This document shows positions 31,769 to 36,461 of a DNA stretch of 36,461 nucleotides, piece by piece; position 1 is the stretch's first letter; every line of letters begins with the position of its first letter. The notes under the pieces are model-generated. The model did not search any database, had not been told where the DNA came from, and saw nothing but the letters and a program-made list of their open reading frames with translations. Origin of the DNA: a virus; IMG/VR virus record IMGVR_UViG_3300017963_000506, positions 1 to 36,461 of that record; one strand, given 5' to 3'. The position numbers and the translations under genes are program-made.

Positions 31769-32147
31769 CTTTGCGATCCCATCCTGCAAAGCTTTTCTTG
31801 GGGACGAAATTGTCCAATCCGGTTGGATTGATATTTTTGAATATTTCATCAGACGGCCAGTTTACCACGATACTTTTTATAGGGCCGGCGGAAAACACGG
31901 ATTGAACGGATATGTGTTGTATCCAAAGGATTGGCATGTCGATTCAAGACAAATCGAATGTGTAGGGGGAATTACCTTCCATCGTGAATTCAGGGAGGGA
32001 ATGCTGATCGGGTTTGATACCCTCGGCTACGATGAAAATGAGTTCAATGATCCAGATTGGGCTATGGAACAATGCGAGCAAATCGCACGCCAAATCATGG
32101 AACAGTGGATAGCTAAAACTCAAGAGGTCAAAAATGCTCAATTTTGA
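31758..32147 (+). CDS. conserved phage hypothetical, 129 aa
   Basis: Overlaps the previous gene by 11 bases. GGKHGLNGYVLYPKDWHVDS, then ECVGGITFHREFREGMLIGF and DTLGYDENEF, match a small phage family of unknown role with the pattern G-Y-V-x-x-P ... G-G-I-T-F ... G-F-D. The C-terminus is helical (AMEQCEQIARQIMEQWIAK). First of the accessory small-gene run. Confidence 0.6.
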   Translation: MTDDFAIPSCKAFLGDEIVQSGWIDIFEYFIRRPVYHDTFYRAGGKHGLNGYVLYPKDWHVDSRQIECVGGITFHREFREGMLIGFDTLGYDENEFNDPDWAMEQCEQIARQIMEQWIAKTQEVKNAQF

Positions 32148-32478
32148 GAGAGTGAAAACCATCATGATGGAAAAAGACATTTCGGACCGGCTTGTCAGTA
32201 TTGAAAATCGTCTTCACAAGCTTGAGTGCCAAGCGGCTTTCGTCAAGGGATTCAAAAAGGAAACCAAATCCGAAACAAGACCATGGCCAACTTGTGTCGG
32301 CGAACATTGGAAGGATCGTCAAGGCGTCAAGTGGCAATTAACGGAAATCAACCCACCTTATGGCTGGTTAAACAACAAGAAAACCAATGAAATCAAGCGC
32401 TTGAAACTGAAATCCATCCGCAAGCATTACATTCTGGTAGGTCAGACTTACTGTTCATTTCCAGAGGATGAGGATTAA
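32134..32478 (+). CDS. accessory protein, coiled coil plus small beta domain, paralog 1
   Basis: 114 residues; GAGGT precedes the ATG. Short coiled coil (EKDISDRLVSIENRLHKLEC), then VGEHWKDRQGVKWQLTEINP, a beta motif shared with the proteins at 33037 and 34237 (G-x-x-W-x-D ... W-x-L/I-x-x-I). Function unknown. Confidence 0.55.
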   Translation: MLNFERVKTIMMEKDISDRLVSIENRLHKLECQAAFVKGFKKETKSETRPWPTCVGEHWKDRQGVKWQLTEINPPYGWLNNKKTNEIKRLKLKSIRKHYILVGQTYCSFPEDED

Positions 32479-32491
32479 GAGGGAAAGACCG

Positions 32492-32719
32492 ATGTCAGAT
32501 ACCAAACGAATCACAATTGAAGATCTTTACGAGCGATTTTGGAAAACCCATGAGATTAAGGGATCAGTTCCTTTTGACACAATGTTGTCTCTGTTCATCG
32601 CGGATCGTCTAAACGAAATAGTTCGACAAATGGATCCCATAAGTCTGGAATACAAAAAAACAGCTTTCTCACGATTGCGCAATGCGGTTACCGCGAATCA
32701 GACGAAAGGCAAAGCCTAA
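32492..32719 (+). CDS. hypothetical protein, 75 aa
   Basis: ATG 32492 is preferred because GAGGG lies eight bases upstream; an earlier ATG (32468) overlaps the previous gene. Helical throughout (DLYERFWKTHEIKG, FDTMLSLFIADRLNEIVRQM). Not recognised. Confidence 0.55.
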   Translation: MSDTKRITIEDLYERFWKTHEIKGSVPFDTMLSLFIADRLNEIVRQMDPISLEYKKTAFSRLRNAVTANQTKGKA

Positions 32720-32725
32720 GAAAAA

Positions 32726-33040
32726 ATGACCACTCCTAATCTCAAAGAATCCCAATGGTTAAAAGAGCGAGTTTTGGAGCTTCGCCGGATTTTTCCAGAG
32801 GAAAAATCCGAAATTCAACGCCACAATCGTTGGAGGGATCGGGATCTCCCAACGATTTCGACCCCCTATTTCTATTGGCTGGCTGAATTGAACACATGTC
32901 CAGTTGGCCTTCTGAAGGAATCCATAAAACGGAATGAAAACATCGAAAGAATTTCCGTCTCCCTTACCACAGACAGGGAAATAGGGGATATAGTCACTCT
33001 TAAAGCTGATGATTTCTTCAAGATGATTTGGAGATTATGA
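32726..33040 (+). CDS. hypothetical protein, 104 aa, donor of a repeated C-terminus
   Basis: Mixed N-terminal helices (SQWLKERVLELRRIFPEEKS), then a loop with TISTPYFYWLAELNTCPVGL. The C-terminus TTDREIGDIVTLKADDFFKM plus IWRL reappears as a remnant at 34154-34237. Not recognised. Confidence 0.6.
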   Translation: MTTPNLKESQWLKERVLELRRIFPEEKSEIQRHNRWRDRDLPTISTPYFYWLAELNTCPVGLLKESIKRNENIERISVSLTTDREIGDIVTLKADDFFKMIWRL

Positions 33041-33474
33041 TGGGATTTGCCACCATTTACTGTGATGAGGAAGGGATGCTTAAAATGGATTCAGATCGTG
33101 GCGAAATCGCCAAAAAATTCAATACCTTAAAAAGTGACATGATTGACTTGGCCGAAAACCACAAGGCCTTTCAGGGCCAAATTAAGGACATCAAAAAGGA
33201 ACTTCAAGAAATCCAGACCAAGCTCAAAACTCAGACTTGCGGATCTGAAGATCCCGCACTCCCCAATCCCAAACCCGGTCAGGTCTGGAGGGATCCTGTT
33301 GATGGAGAATGGATCATATACGACATTTCTCACATTGTTGAGTCTGATACCCCTATTCGGCGCGTGCATATGGCTAAACAAGATAATTTGATTTGGCACA
33401 AATCCCTAACCGAAGATGACTTGAAAAAGCATTACCAATTTTATTGGGAACCGAAAGTGAGCATAGACCGATGA
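33037..33474 (+). CDS. accessory protein, coiled coil plus small beta domain, paralog 2
   Basis: 145 residues from ATG 33037 (ATGA overlap, GGAG upstream). A long coiled coil (FNTLKSDMIDLAENHKAFQG, QIKDIKKELQEIQTKLK) precedes PNPKPGQVWRDPVDGEWIIY, the shared beta motif, and a C-terminal strand region ending WEPKVSIDR. Oligomer with a small binding domain is likely. Confidence 0.6.
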   Translation: MMGFATIYCDEEGMLKMDSDRGEIAKKFNTLKSDMIDLAENHKAFQGQIKDIKKELQEIQTKLKTQTCGSEDPALPNPKPGQVWRDPVDGEWIIYDISHIVESDTPIRRVHMAKQDNLIWHKSLTEDDLKKHYQFYWEPKVSIDR

Positions 33475-33665
33475 AACCGCAAAAAACCCTTGAAAGATTG
33501 CAGCAACTTAAAGTCAAAATGACCGAAGCCTTGACCTACAAGAAAGCTTGGCAAGATGTGGTCAAGGAGATCAGGGAACAAATGGATTCCCTTATTGACG
33601 GGGATGAAACAGATCAAACGGAGATTTTTGATCGGATGCCACCAAGGCCGGAGGTCCCGGAATGA
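33471..33665 (+). CDS. small coiled-coil protein, 64 aa
   Basis: ATG 33471 in an ATGA overlap. KPQKTLERLQQLKVKMTEAL and QDVVKEIREQMDSLI are helical; the C-terminus is acidic and Pro-rich (DRMPPRPEVPE). Not recognised. After it 33666-33712 holds no gene. Confidence 0.5.
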   Translation: MKPQKTLERLQQLKVKMTEALTYKKAWQDVVKEIREQMDSLIDGDETDQTEIFDRMPPRPEVPE

Positions 33666-33712
33666 AAGATGACAAGGCAGTACGGACTTGAAAAAGTGGA
33701 GGAGGTTAATAG

Positions 33713-34153
33713 ATGAGCTTGCAAGATTTAGGTTCTAACTATCCAGAAGGTCATCCTGGTGAATGCGCTCATGGGATGGCCGATGATGGAGTTAGTTGCA
33801 TACAATGCAAAATCAGACAAGTGCAAGGTGATCTCGATGATGCCATTGGCTATCTTGATGACTGGGACGAAAATCCAGAGGAGTCAAATTACACAGACCA
33901 AATAAGGCCGTTACTTAATCATATTAAACAATTCGTTAACAAAATAAATCCAGAAATCGAAAGTTGGAAAAGGGTTGTTACTCAATTAACCCATGAAAAA
34001 GCCGTAACTGAAACGCGGTGTGAATACTATGAAAGAGGTCTGAGGCTTATAGCTGAAAAGTGCGTTTCACCTACGGCTCAATTTGCAAATGCCATGCTAG
34101 ACGGTACTGTGCAACTACACACCGAATCGGTGATTAGCTGGGACAAAGGTTGA
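33713..34153 (+). CDS. hypothetical protein, 146 aa, sitting in a duplicated gene
   Basis: GGAGG precedes the ATG. N-terminus has CAHGMADDGVSCIQCKI, a possible Cys/His metal site, then acidic and helical parts (DDAIGYLDDWDENPEESN; IESWKRVVTQLTHEKAV). Its frame, read past the TGA, continues directly into the remnant C-terminus of a paralog of the 32726 gene. So it has probably replaced the body of that paralog. Confidence 0.6.
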   Translation: MSLQDLGSNYPEGHPGECAHGMADDGVSCIQCKIRQVQGDLDDAIGYLDDWDENPEESNYTDQIRPLLNHIKQFVNKINPEIESWKRVVTQLTHEKAVTETRCEYYERGLRLIAEKCVSPTAQFANAMLDGTVQLHTESVISWDKG

Positions 34154-34237
34154 TCTCAAGCTACTACAGAGAAGGAAATCGGAGATATCATTTGTCTCAA
34201 GGCAGATGACTTTTTCAAGATGATTTGGAGGCTGTGA
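34154..34237 (+). pseudogene. C-terminal remnant of a copy of the 32726 gene
   Basis: Translates as SQATTEKEIGDIICLKADDF followed by FKMIWRL and stop, against TTDREIGDIVTLKADDFFKM plus IWRL at the end of the gene at 32726. The DNA match (TTCAAGATGATTTGGAG identical) shows a real copy. The following gene starts in its stop, as at 33037. Confidence 0.75.
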
Positions 34238-34611
34238 TGAAAGAGGAAATCGAACACCTTGAACAGCGCATTTTCGACTTAGAGGAAACCATTACTCTAA
34301 TAATGGAAAGATTGAGCATAATGGAGGAAAAGGGCCTCAATCTCAACTGGCCCGAAATCATCCGTCAAGCCCGAAAAATGCAAGTCAATCATATCCCCCG
34401 GATTTTCGACAAAGATCCCGAAAGGGGTGAAATTTGGGTGGATTTGAAAGAAGAAAAACGTTGGTTGGTTTTGCGGATTGTTGTTGAACACAACCTAAGA
34501 GGTCTCCGAACCACCTTTGTCCATTTAGTGGCTGAAAACGATTTGAACAATCGGAGGAAACCCTGCCTTGACGCTTTCAAACTCAGCTATGGAAGGGAAG
34601 GGAAAATATGA
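34237..34611 (+). CDS. accessory protein, coiled coil plus small beta domain, paralog 3
   Basis: 124 residues; ATG 34237 follows GGAGG by six bases and overlaps the remnant's stop. Coiled coil (EEIEHLEQRIFDLEETITLI, MERLSIMEEKG), then DPERGEIWVDLKEEKRWLVL and RIVVEH, the same G-E-x-W-x-D ... W-L-V motif as paralogs 1 and 2. The gene order (32726-like end, then this family) repeats 32726-33037, a tandem duplication. Confidence 0.65.
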   Translation: MKEEIEHLEQRIFDLEETITLIMERLSIMEEKGLNLNWPEIIRQARKMQVNHIPRIFDKDPERGEIWVDLKEEKRWLVLRIVVEHNLRGLRTTFVHLVAENDLNNRRKPCLDAFKLSYGREGKI

Positions 34612-34679
34612 GCGAAATGGATGAACACATGAAAAAATTGGATTATCCTGAAATGTTGGATGTTCCGGAAGATGACTGA
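34608..34679 (+). CDS. micro-ORF, 23 aa, acidic
   Basis: ATG 34608 overlaps the previous stop; GGGAAGGGAAA upstream. Encodes MSEMDEHMKKLDYPEMLDVP plus EDD. Its end overlaps the next ATG. Likely translated, role unknown. Confidence 0.35.
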   Translation: MSEMDEHMKKLDYPEMLDVPEDD

Positions 34680-34824
34680 GTTAATTGTCGTTGAAATAAA
34701 CCGATACAAAACGGAGTGGAGCATCCGCGTCAATGATGATTTGGTGAATAATATCAATGAATTATTGGCGGCTTTGACAGTGGCAATCAAACGTACATAT
34801 CTGGAAAAGGAAAAATTGGGATGA
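34672..34824 (+). CDS. small protein, 50 aa
   Basis: ATG 34672 overlaps the previous micro-ORF, and its stop overlaps the next gene's ATG (34821). Encodes a beta hairpin (LIVVEINRYKTEWSIRVN) and a helix (NNINELLAALTVAIKRTYLE). Compact, plausible fold. Not recognised. Confidence 0.5.
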   Translation: MTELIVVEINRYKTEWSIRVNDDLVNNINELLAALTVAIKRTYLEKEKLG

Positions 34825-35087
34825 GGCAACGCAAGGCCAAGATGATTCAATTGGAAAAATACAGAATCATCGCAGTTCAAGATAACAATGATGTATTCAT
34901 TATTGACGAAAAATATAATGATTCATTAGGCATAGAATCTTGGAGGCAAGTCTACAATAAAAACGTTTTAGGTCTGCTTTCGTCTTCGGCGGCAAACCAG
35001 ATTTTAAAGGAACTTTGCCAGAAGCTTTTTGAAATGCAAGACGAGTCGGAAGGGCTTAAGATCCTGGAGACATTATATCATGACTGA
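34821..35087 (+). CDS. hypothetical protein, 88 aa
   Basis: ATGA overlap with the previous gene. Basic start (MRQRKAKM), beta segment (YRIIAVQDNNDVFIIDEKYN), then helices (LSSSAANQILKELCQKLFEM). Not recognised. Confidence 0.55.
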   Translation: MRQRKAKMIQLEKYRIIAVQDNNDVFIIDEKYNDSLGIESWRQVYNKNVLGLLSSSAANQILKELCQKLFEMQDESEGLKILETLYHD

Positions 35088-35256
35088 CTTTGCTGCTTGG
35101 TTTTGTAACATTGAATACAAAGAAATCAAATTGCCTCGGAAGAAATATCCGAAGGTTAAACAAGACGATAGCCCGCCGTTTCGTCACAAAGCGACAATTA
35201 AGAAGGCTATGTCGTGTGATGATTATTGCTGGGGAGGGAATGAACAATGGGATTGA
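35080..35256 (+). CDS. hypothetical protein, 58 aa
   Basis: ATG 35080 overlaps the previous stop. Lys-rich middle (EIKLPRKKYPKVKQ) and a Cys/Trp end (MSCDDYCWGGNEQW). Not recognised. Confidence 0.45.
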   Translation: MTDFAAWFCNIEYKEIKLPRKKYPKVKQDDSPPFRHKATIKKAMSCDDYCWGGNEQWD

Positions 35257-35411
35257 TTTCCTCTTTTGCATTTTGTATGGCTTCTTACATATCCATGTTA
35301 ACAGCATTCACATGGTACTGTGAATTAACGAGGAATACGATCCATGAAAGAAGAAAGCTACCTCGAACAGGTCCAAGGGTTTTTTCGCTCCTATGGACAG
35401 ATCGGAACTGA
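35247..35411 (+). CDS. possible membrane micro-ORF, 54 aa
   Basis: ATG 35247 has GGAGGG eight bases upstream. First 25 residues are one hydrophobic segment (MGLISSFAFCMASYISMLTA), the remainder basic. It runs 68 bases into the next gene, which lowers confidence. Confidence 0.25.
   Translation: MGLISSFAFCMASYISMLTAFTWYCELTRNTIHERRKLPRTGPRVFSLLWTDRN
35306..35325 (+). repeat. inverted repeat, operator- or hairpin-like
   Basis: ATTCACA (35306-35312) and TGTGAAT (35319-35325) around TGGTAC, upstream of the gene at 35344. Perfect 7-base arms; could be a dyad operator. Confidence 0.4.
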
Positions 35412-35535
35412 GATCCATTCGGCATTCAACATGTTGCTGCAAAGGATCTATTTACTCGAGCTCAGAATCGAAGCGGTTAGCGGTAGGGTTGAAGCGATTG
35501 GGAAAGAGATATCGAAGGGGATCGAAAACCTTTGA
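35344..35535 (+). CDS. small coiled-coil protein, 63 aa
   Basis: GAGG lies about ten bases before ATG 35344. Entirely helical: EQVQGFFRSYGQIGTEIHSA and RIYLLELRIEAVSGRVEAIG, with regular heptads. Similar in style to the coiled coils of the paralog family. Last gene before the terminator. Confidence 0.55.
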   Translation: MKEESYLEQVQGFFRSYGQIGTEIHSAFNMLLQRIYLLELRIEAVSGRVEAIGKEISKGIENL

Positions 35536-35575
35536 CGCGAAAGCTCATGCCTGTTAACCTAAATCATTCTCTGCC

Positions 35576-35614
35576 GGTAACCACCCTGTTTAAAACTCAA
35601 GGTTACCAGTGGTT
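35576..35614 (+). promoter_or_regulatory. two competing stems before the terminator
   Basis: GGTAACC (35576-35582) pairs with GGTTACC (35601-35607). AACCAC (35579-35584) can instead pair with GTGGTT (35609-35614). The two share bases, so only one can form. It lies just before a strong terminator, an attenuator-like layout, or simply an operator. Confidence 0.3.
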
Positions 35615-35619
35615 TTATT

Positions 35620-35656
35620 GAAGCTCACTTCTGCAAAAGTGGGCTTCTTCTTTTTC
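35620..35656 (+). terminator. rho-independent terminator
   Basis: GAAGCTCACTT (35620-35630), loop CTGCAA, AAGTGGGCTTC (35637-35647): 11 pairs with one T-G, followed by TTCTTTTTC. Ends the accessory small-gene transcript. Confidence 0.85.
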
Positions 35657-35690
35657 GTGTTTTTGGGACCCATTAAAGACGGATGGTACG

Positions 35691-36191
35691 ATGAAGCCTC
35701 ATTCGCAGTTTGCGCTCGCCCAGATGGATGCTGTTGACTGGCTCCAGACCCTACAGGATAACAGTGTCGATTTAATAGTAACCGACCCCCCCTACGAATC
35801 TTTGGAAAAACACAGAGCTGTCGGTACAACAACCAGGTTGAAAAACAGCAAAGCATCCAGCAACGATTGGTTTGAGATTTTCCCCAACAACAGATTTGAA
35901 GAACTTTTTGAGGAGTTCTTCAGGGTCCTAAAAAAACACAGACATCTCTACCTATTCTGTGACGCTGAGACCATGTTTGTTGCCAAACCGATTGCCGAAA
36001 AGGTAGGTTTTAGGTTTTGGAAACCGCTGGTTTGGGACAAAAAAAAGATGGGGATGGGCTATCATTACAGGTCCAGGTACGAACTGATATTGTTTTTTGA
36101 AAAAGGGAAGAGAAAGCTCAACGATCTATCTATCACCGACATCATTGAGGAACCTCGAATCTATCGAGGTTATAGCACATGGATAGGATGA
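35691..36191 (+). CDS. truncated DNA methyltransferase (N6/N4 class, DPPY)
   Basis: 166 residues. VDWLQTLQDNSVDLIVTDPP then Y (DPPY at 32-35) is the catalytic motif IV; FEELFEEFFRVLKKHRHLYL and GFRFWKPLVWDKKKMGMGYH follow as in intact enzymes. It stops after RIYRGYSTWIG, where complete members continue with P-T-E-K-P and the SAM-binding F-x-G-x-G. Those are absent from this frame and from the next gene. The protein has probably lost activity. Its style of codons differs a little from neighbours. Confidence 0.8.
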   Translation: MKPHSQFALAQMDAVDWLQTLQDNSVDLIVTDPPYESLEKHRAVGTTTRLKNSKASSNDWFEIFPNNRFEELFEEFFRVLKKHRHLYLFCDAETMFVAKPIAEKVGFRFWKPLVWDKKKMGMGYHYRSRYELILFFEKGKRKLNDLSITDIIEEPRIYRGYSTWIG

Positions 36192-36194
36192 ACA

Positions 36195-36458
36195 ATGCTG
36201 AGAGCTCTAATAGCTTGTAACGGTTGCGGAAAAATAGTTCATACAAATTATACCTCGCCTCAAATTGTTGAGGCCAAGCTGGAAATTTTAGAGTGGGAAA
36301 TATACCCAGTGCACAATTATCATTTATGTCCCCAATGTTGCAAAGAAGGTATCAAACCAGATTTTGGAATCGTGAAGTGTGTTCCAGGTGAGAAGTTAAT
36401 TTGGCCGCTAGACGATAGGGAGGGGGGGGGTGACCAAAAACGATCGGACCCCCTCTAA
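36195..36458 (+). CDS. zinc-ribbon-like protein, 87 aa
   Basis: Starts four bases after the methyltransferase stop. CNGCGK (residues 8-13) and CPQCCKEG are two Cys pairs spaced like a zinc ribbon. The C-terminus crosses a run of nine G (36422-36430), so its exact end depends on that run being correct. Not recognised. Confidence 0.5.
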   Translation: MLRALIACNGCGKIVHTNYTSPQIVEAKLEILEWEIYPVHNYHLCPQCCKEGIKPDFGIVKCVPGEKLIWPLDDREGGGDQKRSDPL

Positions 36459-36461
36459 GCC
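36430..36461 (+). CDS. start of a small ORF running off the window end
   Basis: GTG at 36430 after GGGAGGGGG, reading TKNDRTPSK to the edge. If the ends are joined, it continues in frame to the TAA at 59-61 of this window, 30 residues in all. Partial; only the start signals support it. Confidence 0.3.
   Translation, partial: MTKNDRTPSK

Noticed and set aside
1-36461. CRISPR array, insertion sequence, integrase or attachment sites
   Set aside because: No regularly spaced repeats, transposase or recombinase motifs; a core sequence repeated at both ends was not seen.

Overview
The window looks like the genome, or nearly the whole genome, of a contractile-tailed (myovirus-type) bacteriophage of about 36.5 kb. 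Every convincing gene is on the + strand, genes are packed with ATGA, TGATG or TAATG overlaps, and the order is packaging, head, neck, contractile tail, baseplate, fibres, lysis, recombination, replication, then many small accessory genes. I see no integrase, repressor, portal duplicate or host gene. The host cannot be named from the sequence. Clear Shine-Dalgarno sites, TTGACA boxes, a phage lipoprotein, a single-TM coiled-coil (spanin-like) protein and a double-psi barrel cell-wall protein fit a Gram-negative-type host. A relaxed lipobox and a tail-terminator family resembling one known from Leptospira hint at spirochaetes, but weakly.

Layout. 1-1500: small early genes and the small terminase. 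1481-2950: large terminase. 2978-4573: small hypotheticals around a gene-free stretch (3284-3738). 4665-8408: HK97-type portal, prohead protease, capsid with scaffold domain, and a small HeH-domain protein. 8619-10605: connector, neck and tail-terminator genes. 10616-15034: sheath, tube, tail assembly chaperone with a predicted -1 frameshift, and tape measure. 15274-19838: Dit-like protein, baseplate plug, hub, spike, gp25 wedge, gp47/J wedge and DUF2612-like protein. 19846-24679: fibres, a lipoprotein and host-contact accessory proteins. 24679-26326: holin candidate, peptidoglycan-binding/double-psi barrel protein, spanin-like protein. 26323-26540: a promoter, a predicted structured RNA and a tRNA-Asn-like gene. 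26553-28777: RecE-like exonuclease, its annealing-protein-like partner and a RuvC-like resolvase. 28870-31768: phosphoesterase, Cys-rich protein, a putative replication protein with origin-like repeats inside its gene, and a membrane-anchored lytic transglycosylase. 31758-35535: small accessory genes with a paralogous family and a gene remnant. 35620-35656: a strong terminator, then a truncated DNA methyltransferase and a zinc-ribbon-like protein.

The most unusual signal is a family of related, structured, roughly 180-nt intergenic elements. Three lie directly upstream of gene blocks (connector, baseplate, endolysin) with nearly constant length, a covarying 10-bp stem and a 3' hairpin over the ribosome-binding site. 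A fourth copy lies on the minus strand in the gene-free stretch near 3.4 kb, and a divergent fifth precedes the replication gene. They look like a phage-specific leader RNA or processing element that I do not recognise.

The two window ends join in frame to give a small 30-codon ORF, which suggests, without proving, that the sequence is a circularly permuted or circular assembly. All alignments and counts here were made by eye.
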